Position numbers and translations under genes: made by a program | DNA from: Nissolia schottii | Lineage: Eukaryota > Streptophyta > Magnoliopsida > Fabales > Fabaceae | Assembly (NCBI GenBank): GCA_003254905.1 | Contig: QANU01015964.1 | Coordinates: forward strand, 778,713-842,712 | Length of the DNA stretch: 64,000 nt | Direction: 5' to 3' | Shown: one piece after another, positions 48,837 to 61,235 of the stretch | Position numbering within the stretch: the stretch's first letter is position 1 | How the letters are laid out: each line of letters starts with the position of its first letter | Notes under the pieces: model-generated | Seen by the model: only the letters and a program-made list of their open reading frames with translations | Database searches by the model: none | Told to the model about the DNA's origin: nothing

Positions 48837-51050
48837 TCCCCCCTAAAACCCCACACACACACACACAAGTGATAACCACACAAGGGAAAGTACAATGATC
48901 AAGCCAAAATAAAACAGATGAAACTGAACTAAATTAAAATTAAGAGAAACAAGAAACAAACAAGAGGAAGCAAGTACTTGATAAGAGAAAGCAGTGAAGA
49001 AGACTCAAATGAACTCAACCTCCTAATGTCCCTAGCTAGTTAGCTAGCCTCAACAAGGGTCCTTCCAAAGTTGTTAATATTGTGCTGTATTCTAATAATA
49101 ATTGTAACTATAATAGTAAGAGTATTATAGTAGTGGCTTTTTCGGCTTTGTTACTAAAACACCAAAAGAAAAGAGAAGCAAAAACGCGGAGAGTGAGAAT
49201 TGAGAAGCGACATAAATAAAAAAATAGGTAATGTTAATTGAACGGAAAGAGTGAACAACGTATAAATACATGATATATATATTTGTTAAAGTAAGGTTAC
49301 CCTACAAAATATGAATGTGGGGAGGGGGGGGGGGAGTACTAAACATGTGCGTAGAGATGCATGTAAATGGGAAAAATGATCATACATCATATAAAGGGTT
49401 CCGTGATTTGTTGTGAAAAATGGAATAAGATATATTACTTTTATTCACTAACAATAATCTTTCTTTAACTTTTGATAAATTATTGCCTTTTGAAAAAAAA
49501 TTGTGCATGCTTTTAAAATAAATTTAATGTGTATTTTACGAGCATTAGCAATCACTTATTTTTAATTTTTATATTTTTTTTACATATTATAAATTAAAAT
49601 AAATGATTAATAATATTTTTAAAACACATATTGAATGTGTTTCAGGAACATACATTAAATATGTTCTAAAAAAATATAAAAAGTTCTCATTTCAAGATGT
49701 AATTAACATTTACATACATTAAATTTATAATGAATCTAAATATACAATTATTTTGGGGTTGCCATGCCCCCATTTTGTTGTCTTTGGTAACATAGTTTTT
49801 TATTTTTCCTTTGGATCTAGGCCCTCTCCATGTACCAAAAAAAATAATGACTATTATCAATGAAATGAATAGAGGGAGTGGATACATTTTAGTAGGTTTA
49901 AATAGCAAAATTATGTAAATGTGAACCACCGTTAGGATAGGTTGTTTGCTTGCATTGCTCTACTTTGTTAGATGCGACAGGCAACAGGGGAAAAAGGTGA
50001 GTTGCAAGTTAGAACGTACCTGTCGCAGTGAAAAAGAAAGAAGGAAGGGAGGAAGGATGGGAATGATTATAACGTGGGTGACACGCGAAAGGAGGGTTGG
50101 TAGGTTATTCCCTCAAAACAAATGTTGGGTGAAATGGGTGTTCGCTTTCGAGTTCGACGACGCAGCTCCCTCTCTCATTATTATATATTTGGTCCCACTT
50201 CGCTGTCCCCACTATACCCTACGCGCCATTGGGTTGGGGTCCCCTCCCTATACTTTGCGCCATTGGTTTTTTCTTTTGGTCGAAATGCGCCATTGGGTTA
50301 ATTCCGTTTTTTTTTTTCTTTTTCTTTTTCTTAAATTAGCAACTGGGCGTGGATATATATACACACGAAACAGGTATTAAAAATATTTTTTTGAAAAAAA
50401 TAATTCTATACCAATGTCGAAAAAAATTCTTAAAATAAAATATCAAAATTAACTCATTCTTCAAATGAATCAATTTAAAAGTCTTTCTCAAAATAAATTA
50501 ATTTTCTTATAAATCAACTCCGTTGTAACCCTAAATTATTTTTAAAATTGGGAGCCCTTCTACTATAAAAATATAATCTTTATTTTCACAAGACGAGACT
50601 TTTGGCATAAACTAAAGCTACGTTTCAAGCCACAGTTAGTCATAAAGATCATACCTCTATAATAGAAATAACCAAACAGCATGGATCTTTGATCAAACAT
50701 ATTTTTAATGTACATGATCCTTAACTAAGAGGCAAGTACAGAGCATACTATATATTTATGGTACCCATTATCTTCCTATTTCTCATATTTTAAGAGAGCA
50801 TGAGTTAATATAAGGAATCAAGTTTTTAGAAAGAGAGAAAGGTGTTTAGAAAGTCATAAATCTTAAGAAGAACATAGTGTTTTTATGTTATAAAACGACA
50901 AACTAAGTAGATAAGCTTGAGAACAGTTTACAAATCCACACAACACGCGTATTTTACAAGGATAGACAATTTCACATCACACGCGTATTTTACAAATAAC
51001 TTTTTTAAAAGTAATTTTTCATAAAGTGACTTTTAGTCTCTAAAACAGTG
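48837..51050. other. SnRK2 promoter region and AT-rich intergenic DNA
   Basis: It holds the SnRK2 leader with a CA repeat (48,853-48,868), its promoter, a G homopolymer-rich stretch near 49,318-49,336, and three copies of the word GCGCCATTGG near 50,220-50,300. The long open frame at 49,946-50,380 lacks any family resemblance and starts without an ATG, so I do not call it a gene. Confidence 0.55.
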
Positions 51051-51059
51051 ATGTATGAG

Positions 51060-54000
51060 TTTATGGCTAGGAGATAGATTATGACCTTCCAAGTACTCTT
51101 CCTTGTCTTCTTCTTCTTCCTTTTTTTTCCAATAATTTTCAAGCAATTGATCTAGCTTGCTTTCTTTATACTCAAACCAAGGTGATTTTTTAGAGTCTTG
51201 CATAAGTTCATCAAGTTTGTCTAGTTCATCTTTTGCATCTGGTTCTCCAGCTGGTCTAAAATCATTATTTCCATATTCTCCCAGTGAATCCTATTACAGA
51301 ACACAAATAATATCTAGAGGTTTCAATCTTCCGCAGGTGGAACTAATCTGAGGGTATTTAATATCAAACATATTTATTTGGTGCAAATGGGAGATGAATT
51401 CCTCATTATAGAATGTCGGAGTGGCATCCCTCATAAAGTATTTGAAGAAATAAGTCTCACAGTTTATGGTTTGATTGTATGTCCAGAGCATCTTAGTTTG
51501 AGGATGCTAAAAATATGGTCGATGAGGACATACACAAAAACCAATTCTTTGGTTTGTTTGTCATCCATTTTCTATACGTTGAATCGAGAAAATTCTTGTT
51601 CGAGGTCTTTCTTCCCAGTATAGATTGGTTGGTACCACTCTAGAGTATTCCATAGCATGTTTCCCTTGTTCTCTGATTTATCCTCTAAGAAGGTTTTCAT
51701 TTTGACTGTTCGAAACATGATAGGATAGGTGTAAATTATTGTGACACACCATAAAAACCATCTATCAGATTCCAAGAATTGTCTTCCCATAAGGATTAAG
51801 AAGATATTTAGATAAGGGGCTATAAGATTAATCCAATGTTGATTAGGTTCAATCTTATTTTCTTGGAGAGAAATAGCCAAGTAACGAAACATATGGGTTC
51901 TGGCAAAATCTTTTAGGTATGATGGAGTTAGAGTCAGACTGGTGTTAAGTTCAAGAGGAAAAGTCGGATTTGGTGGATTAGAGCTTGAAGCCCTTGTCTT
52001 CATTAAGATCAAATGATAGGAATGGGTGGAGAAATGGATAATGATTGGTTTAGCTATCCTAGAGAGATCGTCTAGAATAAGATTTTGGGTGATAGTCTAG
52101 AATAAGATTTTGGGTCCCTTTAATATGCTTTACAAAGAAATCATATCGAGAGAACTATTCTTTCAGCCTGAGAATTTGCGGATTTGGAGACACTTTGTTT
52201 TTGAACTCAAGGATCTTGGGAAAAGATGAGTTGTCTAATTGGACTTCAAAGTGATATCCTCTTAGATGGAAGTCAAATTGTTGGAGCACATATTTTAATG
52301 TTACTGTCTCCTTAAAGGTGGTGTGGTAGTGAAGTTCTACTGGTTTGAACTGTCCACTCGCATGATCATAGTAATATTTTTGTCCTTCTACTTCTTCTAT
52401 CAAAACAGTTCCCTAGTATTGGTCACTGGCGTCTGTTTGAAGAATCCCCTTCCCTTCTCCAAGAATTTTTAGGGCTGGTGGATTCATAGCAGCTGTTTCA
52501 GAAATTTTACTGCTTCTATTTGCTCTGGTCTCCATGGAGGAGGATTCTTTTTTAGCAATTTTGATAGCTTGGTCGTATATCTAGATATTTGTGGAATGAA
52601 ATCTCTAATATAGTTGAGTATTCCCATAAATTGTTGTATTTGTTTGGTGCTCATTTTTTTTATTAGGGAACTTCATAAATTCTTCAACTATGTGAGGCTA
52701 AGAAACATATTTTCCATGGAAAAAATGCATTCCCAGGAAGTCAACTTATTTTGTTCCAATTTGGGACTTTCTTGAAGACAACATTATTCCATATTGATTG
52801 CAGAGGCTATAAAATTGGTTCAGAAGCTATTTGTGGCTTTCTTCATCACATGAGAACAGGAGGATATTATCTATGTAAATTAGAGCACTGTTGAGAAATG
52901 GTTCAAAAATCTTGTGCATGGCCTTTTGGACGCGGGAAGGTGTCACATTATGACCAAAAGGTAAAACAATCCTTTGGTAATCTGCATTTGGAATGCAAAA
53001 AGTTGTTTTCAGCTTATCTTTGGCCTCAAGGCCCAATTGTCAAAACCCAAACTTGAGGTCGAACTTTGAGAAAAAGTGGGCATTTTTGATGTAGGTGTAC
53101 AAAGAGTAAATCTTTGGGAGAGAAAATTTATCATCTTTCAGGAGCTGATTTAGAGGCATGTAAACAATGACAAGTCTTTTCTTTCCTCGAAGTTGTTCAA
53201 ATCTTTTGTTTACATAAAAGGCTTGACAAGCCCAATCTGATTTGGTAGGCTCAATAAGCAGCCCTTGTTTCATAAGTTGTTGGCATTCTTCGAACTCGGC
53301 CTTTCTGTCTGAAGGAGACATTCTTAGATGGGTGGCCTTCATGGCATTAATATCTTCATTCATTCAGAGGTAATTCTACAAAGCATTCTTCATTTTTCCA
53401 AAGAGCTTTTCTTTTATTTCCTCATATCCAAGAGGAAATTTTGCAAGCGAAAATAGCGTTGGAAAGCGGGTAAAGTGCTTGTAATTTCTTTTGAACTTTA
53501 GACTATGCAAAAAAATCTAAATCGTCTGGTTTTGAACAAGGGCATCCATTCCACACTACAATGTCTTTGCATGGTAAATCAGTTTTGATTACCTTGGACC
53601 AAATGATACAATCGAAAAAAATAACTTTATACCAATTTGATTCTTTGTAATCAAATCAGTTTTAAATCTTTTTCCGCTTGCACTTTTTAGGACGTGCGCC
53701 TTTTGTTCCCAAGCTTCAACAGACAAGACAATAGGATTCACTAAAGTCTTCATGGCTCCGGTGTCTATGAAGGCTATGGCCTTGATTGGAACATGCTTGG
53801 ATGGAAGTATATGAACTTCCACATTAGGAAGCTGAGGGGTAAGTACAACTTGGTTGACCTCCTCTTCTTCAACTTCTTCTTTTTGTTGAACCTGGAAAAT
53901 CGGAAAATCGTTATCATCTTCATCAACGGTGTCAGATTCTTCGCTGGAGTCTTAGCTTGAGTAGTCGATGCCAAAGATAATATGGACATTTGCCTATTCT

Positions 54001-55310
54001 TTTTCATCATGCCAGGACTCTACATCTTCTATTTTCCCCGAGGTCAAGGGTTTTGATAAGGCAAATCGCCTTATCCTTTTTGTTGGGACATTGTTTGGAA
54101 AAATGTCCATACTTTCCACAAATGAAACATTCTCTGGTATTCTTTCTTCTAAATTGCTTTTTCTTAAAGAATTTTACCTTCTTCTTCTTTTTTGTGAAAT
54201 ATTTATTTTTCTCTTTAAGGAAAGACTTGGGCTTGCAATTACAATCTCTGTCTTTGCATTTGATTTCTAGATAGTTCTTTTTGCAAGCTTTGGAATATTT
54301 CTTTCAGTTTTGAAAAAGACCTTCAAACATCCTTTGTTGACTGCAAACCTTGTCAAGAGCAGCATTGAAGGTTTATTGGATTTCTCTTAGAGTCATATTG
54401 ACGATATCCTTTTGTTGGACATACATCATTTTGTGCATTTCTTCTAAGAGATCTTCAGGCAAAAAATTGACATAAGTGTTTTTTAAACTGGGGTCAATAT
54501 AGCCATTTAATTAATAGAATCTTTGTGACATCCGCTAGTAATGGCACTCAATGTCCTGGCGTTTAAGGGAACAACATCTCATGTCAAAATATTCTTTTAT
54601 GAGGTCCTTCTGAGATAAAGTAGTATCTCCGATAAACTTGTGATAGAGCACTGCAATAACTTCATCAACAGTGCTTAGTCTATGAAATTGATCTTGCTTT
54701 ACTGCTCCAAGACTGTGATACCATTCTTTGAGTACCCCAATCATGTATGCACAGAATTTTTCAATAACTCTATTGATTAGCATCAGAGAAAACCATCTTT
54801 GTGTCCATCAAGGCTTTGAAATCAAGAAGTCTTTTCCTCCATTGTGATGGAGGTATATCGTTGATTGTGAACAATGTACTCTTGAAGGTGGGGGAGTAAT
54901 AAATTCTTGTGAGTTCAAAGTAGCTCTTTGCTTTTCCCTCTTAGTGTCTAAAGATGTAGCGATTAGTATTTTTGAAATGCCAGCATATTCTTCTTCACTT
55001 TGGGTTTCTTATTCTAAAGACATGGTTGAGATCATCATGGCCTCTGTCTCTAGGGGCTGTTTCAGCATAGGTACTTGAAAATTCTGTCAAGGTTTTCTTG
55101 GTTGATGGCTATGCTTCCTTTTCAGCTTCATTTGAAGGTCTTACAACTTCTTTTCTTTTTTAGCTATCTCTTTGCCTTACTTCTCTGAAAAAAGTTATTT
55201 TTTGTGGTCATGTATGAGGAGGTAAGAGAGGAGGTGACTTATATCAGTGTGTGAGCTTAGTTCTTGGAAAAGGCTTTGGAGGAGGTGTCAAATAGTGTGT
55301 TTCTTCCCCT
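51060..55310 (-). mobile_element. Endogenous pararetrovirus fossil (Caulimoviridae-like)
   Basis: On the minus strand the parts follow virus order from high to low coordinates: a coat/gag-like region (about 54,535-54,785) and a CCHC zinc knuckle (about 54,070-54,130); an aspartic protease (about 53,590-53,822); reverse transcriptase (about 52,827-53,363, with RGKKRLVI and SKFDLK words typical of caulimovirids); RNase H (about 52,155-52,403, with NSSFPKILEFKNK); then a downstream part without a domain I know (about 51,290-52,012). No integrase or flanking LTRs were seen, which favours a pararetrovirus over a Ty3 element; genus is uncertain (petuvirus- or florendovirus-like). The copy is broken in many places, on the order of ten or more, so it is an old fossil. 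The boundaries are approximate. Confidence 0.75.
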
Positions 55311-56676
55311 ATTATTTGATAGCTATGAGTTGGCTCTTATTTTTATTATAGACTTTATAAAGCCAACTCATAGATAATTTTTGTACACATTTATCTATGG
55401 TGAGGAGTACTATGTCCAAAATCAGATTTTTAAATAAAGGTTCATATTCATTGATAGTGTGTATCAAAGTTAAGATTTTTTTTGTGCAAGTTAGAGGGAA
55501 ATAAATAAGTTTGAAAATAAGTACTGAAACAGGCTTTGAAAAAGGTCTGGACCTGGCTACTTTATGCCAATCCTCTTCAGGAGGTTCATAACAATAATGA
55601 GGCTCCCTCTCCTTATAAGCTGCTAAGACCATCTTAAACTTCAAGGCAAGATACAACATCTTGTAGGTGGAATTCCATCTTGTTGGACGATCAATGACAA
55701 GTTTCCTTTCTTTCAAATGCTTTTGCTCAACGATGTCAGTAAATGACTTCAACCTTGCATCATTTTGATTGATGAACTTGACACTCTATCAAACATTATA
55801 AATGATATCCTTGATTTCTTTAAATCCATCATGGACTAACAAATTCAGAATATGTGTGCAACATCTAACATGAAACAATTTTCCATCAAGGACTAACTTA
55901 TTGTTGAGTGATAAGCTCTCCTTAAGAGTCTTCAAGCATGAGTCATTGTAAGCAGCATTATCAACGGAGACAGAAAATAACTTGTGTTCAATCCCCCAAT
56001 CTTTGAGACATTTAAAAATAACATATGTTACATCAATGCCACGTCTCAGAGTAGGAACCTTCATAAACTCAAAATCCTCTTCTGAAGAGTCCACCCCGTA
56101 TCAACAAAATGGGTAGTGAAAACCATGTATTCAACTACTTGGTGGGGTGATCTCCACATATCCGTCGTCAAGATGATCTTGTTCACATTTTTCAAAATGG
56201 CCTTCAAGTTTCTTTTTTCTGCCTCATATATTAGAATACAATCATTTTTGGTTGTTTTTCGAGAAACTTTGCTAAATTCAAGACACATATATTGGTAGCC
56301 CCACATCGTCACTTCATCCTCAACATAGCTAAAGGGGTACTCGTGCACCATGATTTGAGAAGTAATAATATCCCTCATCTTTTAATTTGTACACCTCATA
56401 CCAAATTTATAAAAGGATTGACAACTAGGCTAGATGGTGGAAAAGGAATTGCAAGCTGCTTTGTTAGTGAGGATGTGTGTAACTTCTTATTCAAGCACGT
56501 TTGTGTGTGTTTCTTCATTGCACTAGTGCTAGCTCCCTTTCCCGTGTAAGTAAAATATTTTTACAATACTTGCAAATACCTTTTATCAATCCTTTAACTT
56601 CAGTTTCAACAAAGTCATTCTAAACAGATGATGTTCTTACCCTCTTCTTCTTAATGACACAATCATCTTCAGTTTG

Positions 56677-57777
56677 TGTTAGGGTCGCTGAAAATATTGC
56701 GACACAAAAGGAAGGTTTGGTAAGAACGAGGCAATGGTAACACGAGTAAGCATCGAAAAGGATGTTGGCGACACAAATAAATCAATAGCATTAGTGACAC
56801 AAAGATCACTAAGATCAGCAGTCATCTAAAAAGTTAGTCGCGAGAGAAGAAGTCACAACAACAATAAAAGATTGGCGACATAAATTAAAATTGTCAGTGG
56901 TGTTAAGGTCTCTAGTTGCGAAAAATGCGCCGACGATGACATTTTGCAACCAAAGGTTTAGAAGGTAAATCCATATTGTCGCAATGGTGAGAATTCATTT
57001 GAAATAATGTTGGTCGCACTAAGATAACGATGGTTTTATATGAGAGGACTATTATGACATAATCTGAGACTTGGCAAAAAGTGTGATACAATTCAAAGAA
57101 AAGTCTTTTGGGAGGGAACGGTTAATAACTCTGAATACAAAGATAACTCACATCTGACGTGGAGCACGAAGGGTAATAACTACCCATCTTTAGAGACTTG
57201 ACACGCACACTAAGGGAACGTGATGAGGAATCTGTCACAGGAACGTGTCACGCATGCAAGCGTAACTGGCCTGAATTTCTCGGGCCACTACAAGTCGAGT
57301 AGTAACTGTCACCAGAACGGGAAAATGACAGTTTAGAGCACTGGAACTCTATAAATACAGGGCTCAGGGACAGATCTAGGGGTGGTTCATTGATTTACCA
57401 AACACTTACATAAGTGCCCGGTCGGCAATCAGTAGTGCGCGGAAACCCAATGTAAATCACCCCCTTTTTTATCTTTTCTGCATTTATTTCTTGCTTTAGT
57501 AGTAGTAGTTCGTAGCCGTAGCTCTTTACCATCTTTTCTTCCTTTCTTTATTGTTGTCACTTGCACTTTAATCCTTCACTTTTGCAAGGATTTTGAAATA
57601 AAAAATTACCATTTGATGATTGTTAATGAAATTATTTCAGTTTCACTTCCACACTTCTTACAATTGCAAATTCACGCCCCTGTTCTTTACCTAGAATGCC
57701 ATAATCGCCTGTTTCATTTTAAAATAATCTTTTGTGTTTGCGCTAAGTAATTCCCCGGAATTATTTTGTGTGAAACA
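56677..57777 (+). mobile_element. Solo LTR of an LTR retrotransposon (1,101 bp)
   Basis: The sequence starts TGTT and ends AACA. The 5 bases GTTTG stand immediately before (56,672-56,676) and after (57,778-57,782), an exact 5-bp target duplication as LTR elements make. A TATA-like TATAAATA lies near 57,350 and an AATAAA near 57,597, both on the plus strand, giving the orientation. No internal region remains, so this is a solo LTR left by recombination. It sits inside the hAT element in the opposite orientation and is therefore younger than it. The family (Ty1 or Ty3) cannot be told. Confidence 0.85.
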
Positions 57778-57908
57778 GTTTGTTCTTGATTACTAGTATC
57801 TTCAAGTTGAGATGAAGATGTTAGCACTTGTATGTTAACTTCACTAGGAGGAGTAGGATCCGCAGGAGAATGAGTGGTAGATGACATTGTCTCGTTCAAT
57901 GAAGACAT

Positions 57909-59120
57909 ATCATATCAATTGCTTGCAAAGGATAATTCATAAGACCACATATCATAGTCATGCATACTTGTTTATAGAAGAAAAGAAATCAATATAACAT
58001 TGTTCAACTTTCAGTAAGACGAAGAAACATCACAGAAGGAAACAAGATCCACCCACTTGTGAAAAACAAAGAATGCAAAAGCCAAGTAACAATAGGCATA
58101 TGTAGAAAGACTGAAACAGCTAACTTAAGAATAGAACACATAGACTTAATAGTTAATACATTCACAATTTCAGGTTCTGATATTTTTTTTCTTATTTCAT
58201 TTCACCTTTTTCATAGTTTTCAGAGTCTTTTAGTTAAATTCTATATTTTAATTTTGTTATAAAATATTCGAACAATAAGAAATCAAATCAAACATGTGAC
58301 AGAGTAAAGAGCCAAACATTTTCCTCGAATAAGGATGTTCAATCTCAAGATACTCTACTCATGAATCTTAACCTTCATCCATATTGCAACACAAAATAGA
58401 GAAGCTCAGCTTCCCAAGAACTTTGAAATTCATCTTCATGAAAAGCTGTGATATATCTTTTCTCTTTTTAATTTTACATAGGCAATACTTACAAATTTTA
58501 AAATACACACTTATTACACTTGATTAAAAAGTACAATGAATTCTCCTAACAATTTTGCAGATTGGTAATGAAGTATTGTAAGAGGTTCAGTCATCCCAAG
58601 TCACTTCTCTCCTCTCTCCCCCCCAAAAAATACAAGAAATCCCATACACTTCACGAATCAAGCATGCATGACTCTGCAATCATAAAATATAAGTTCCCCT
58701 AAGGTTGCTAAATAAGGCAAACAGGCTTGAGATATTATTACAATGAATAAGCACTTCATACACATCACAGAAGATCCTAATATAAGCAAACCAATTAAAC
58801 TCTGCAATAAAAAACAACAATCAAAGTGGAGGACTAGAGTATATGCAAATGGAGAAATCTTTGCATGCTAGAAGCTCTTAACATGTATAAAGTAACATTT
58901 AAAGTTCATGTGTTAGTCAGTGGTTGGTCTTCCCCACCACGACTACATACCTGAAAGTAAAATGTCACTTTATAAGTCATTAGAACTTGAATTAATTCTA
59001 TCAACATTGGAAGCCAGGGGGAACAGATTTTTCACAAGTGCTAAGGAGCAAGCTGAGAGTGACGGGGGCATCCATTTTCTAAATTAAAAAATCTAAAAGA
59101 GCATTCAAGGTTCTCATTTT
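57909..59120. other. Non-coding sequence of the hAT 5' region
   Basis: AT-rich DNA lies between the hAT N-terminal coding piece and its GC-richer leader. It may be an old leader intron. No other feature is seen. Confidence 0.4.
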
Positions 59121-59239
59121 CTCTCATTCAGTTTCTATTTTTATAGATCTGAGAGAAACAATAGCACAAGTTGAAGTTAGTGGTGAAATTAGAAGTACCT
59201 TCGGTGTGACTGAACGGAGAACGCTGTGAGGGATTGAGG

Positions 59240-59410
59240 GGCCACCAGAGAACACAGTAACAACAGCCAGACCAGAATGCAACAACAGTTGAACCAGAGC
59301 GCAACAACAGGAGCACCACCAGAACGCAATAGCACCACCACCAGAAGTCCAAAACGCAGTAACAACAACACCATAACGCAACGACGCCACCACCAAAACG
59401 CAAGAACAAC
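59240..59410. repeat. Degenerate CAGAACGCAACAAC tandem repeat
   Basis: Units like CCAGAACGCAACAACAG recur with variation about nine times. On the minus strand this is the probable leader of the hAT transposase gene. It is open in several frames, which explains the spurious reading frames there. Confidence 0.7.
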
Positions 59411-59779
59411 AGTTGCCAGAGAGTGAGACGAACAAGAGACTGAGATGAGAGTGTGAGATAGAATGATTTTAGGGTCTGAGTCTGAGAGTCCTAGAGACTC
59501 CTTAACTTAGGGTTTGGTTAAAAAGAAAAATTAAAATAATAAAATTATATTAATAAATATGATTGCATAAAATTTTACAAAAAGTCATGTTAGTCTAGTG
59601 GTTAAGGCATTGCCTTGATATAGTGAATGTTTCTAATTTGAGTCTTAATGAAAGGAATGTAAGTTTATTTTTTTAGTAAACCTATACGAACATATTTTGC
59701 AAAAGGCTTGGGTATGACCTTTTTCTTAAACAGGTCAGGCCGCAGGCTCTGGCCATCTGACCTGTTTCCACCCCTATTC

Positions 59780-61235
59780 AAAAAAGAGAATTTTGCTGCC
59801 CAAGAAGTTGTGCCCTCCTCGAATAAGATTATTTCAAATTTGTTAAGTAACAATAATGCATAATTTGAAAGGTAACCTTACTCTTAATCAATTTAATTTA
59901 TAATAAAAAATACATGAGAATTATTTTAAATATTTGTCAATAAATATATGTATAGTTTTCTCCTTTGGTACCCATCTAATTTGATAGGTATTGATATATT
60001 GCTCACGTGTCATCAAATGATTAGTTAATAAATTTAAATTTTTTTTAAAATTAAAATAATAATAACATGCAATACACACAATTGATGTGAAGGTATTGAT
60101 ACCTCATATTATGACCAAGATATTAGGGCAATTCCTCTGCATATATATATTCTGTATTTTTTTTTGGGAGGAATTTATTAAAACTTTGTTGTGATTTGTG
60201 AAGGGGTTACGGTTATGATGGGCTGGGTTTTAGAAATGTCTTTTTCCACATCCTTCTAGTGTTTGTTTCTTCTCCACCTGAAGCCGAGAGCTCTGGACCG
60301 TTGAATATAAATCGGTCGGTGGAGGAGAGGGGGAGTTGGGGTTTTCCCAAACATAGAAGCTCCCAAATTTGTCATTTTGCATGTGGGGTTTGAACCCTCC
60401 GTCCCCTATATATAGAGTTCCACGCACAAACCTACTTTCAAAGTTCAAACACGCTTTCCCCTTTTGCTGGTATAATATTCTCGTGCATGGCCTAATAGTT
60501 CCCTATCAAAATGCTTATTCCCAATTTTTCAATTTTCCACTCTGTGAGTCTCTCTCAAATTTTCCCCTCTTGACTCATGCATGCATTGCATTCAAATTGT
60601 ATGCTATTCTTTACTAATTAAGCATGTTACATTTTTTGAGGTTAATGCTTTTATTTGATTTATATGTTGTATATGTTGAGGCTCCACACGCATGAGATAA
60701 TTCGTGCACATTGAATCTTCTATTTTTCTTTGGCTTGCTATATGATTGATAGTGATACGTTAACGATATGAATAATTAAGATAATGGTTATGTAGTTAAT
60801 CGCTCCTTGGAATTATGTGATTTTGACCGGTCTTTGGTTAATTTGTATATAAGATTAGCTCAATTTGGCAAAAAAGAAAAATCTGTAAGGGTTTGTGAAA
60901 AACCTGAATTCAAGGTCAAGTTTTGATTTATGCATTATGCATGTTCTAAAAAGCCTTGTTTTGAAGAGTCAAATTCAGCCCCTCTTTACAACATGCAAAT
61001 TGTATCTTTTTTGTTTGTGATCACAGGGGCATAGCCATTTCTCGAAGCATATTTATCTAATTTTCATTTCTCCTCATTTTCCCTTTATAATGTATTTTTG
61101 GTAATTTTACTTTTTGCAATTGCAAGGTTGAGATGAATTTGACAATAAATAATTTTAGTGAAACCCGCGAGGCACTGCTGTAGTACGTGCTGCCTCGCCT
61201 CCTCGCTTCGCCTGCCGATTCCTCCACCTCCAAAA
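59780..61235. other. CBL1/9 promoter and leader region
   Basis: AT-rich DNA up to about 60,150 is followed by the promoter with a TATA box and then a leader with a probable intron (60,544-61,158). No other gene is visible. Confidence 0.6.
60407..60414 (+). promoter_or_regulatory. TATA box of the CBL gene
   Basis: TATATATA follows a C-rich stretch and precedes pyrimidine-rich leader sequence. With a leader intron this places transcription start near 60,440. Confidence 0.5.

Larger units (their letters stand above)
55312..59779 (-). mobile_element. Decayed hAT transposon, interrupted by a solo LTR
   Basis: Minus-strand transposase pieces: N-terminal MSSLNETMSSTTHSPADPTP (57,908-57,783); a BED zinc finger (about 56,660-56,470: KGLIKGICKYCKN, KHTQ); a catalytic core piece (56,378-56,061: TTDMWRSPHQVVEYMVFTTH); 56,094-55,789 (KLFSVSVDNAAYND, LFHVRCCTHILNLLVHDG); and 55,752-55,312 (RPTRWNSTYKML). 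This is the RICESLEEPER/DAYSLEEPER-type hAT layout. At least two frame breaks and several stops disable it, and the C-terminal dimerisation domain is missing where the pararetrovirus begins. A C/T-rich leader (about 59,120-59,440) and a hairpin end (AACAGGTCAG with its complement, then TCCACCCCTA, 59,729-59,777) probably mark the 5' end and terminus. Confidence 0.75.

Noticed and set aside
49946-50380. A 144-codon open frame on the plus strand
   Set aside because: It begins without an ATG, matches no family I know, contains repeated GCGCCATTGG words and homopolymers, and lies in the upstream region of SnRK2.
59124-59435. Cys/Val/Leu-rich minus-strand frames of about 100 codons
   Set aside because: Three overlapping frames arise from a degenerate CAGAACGCAACAAC repeat, better explained as the leader of the hAT gene.
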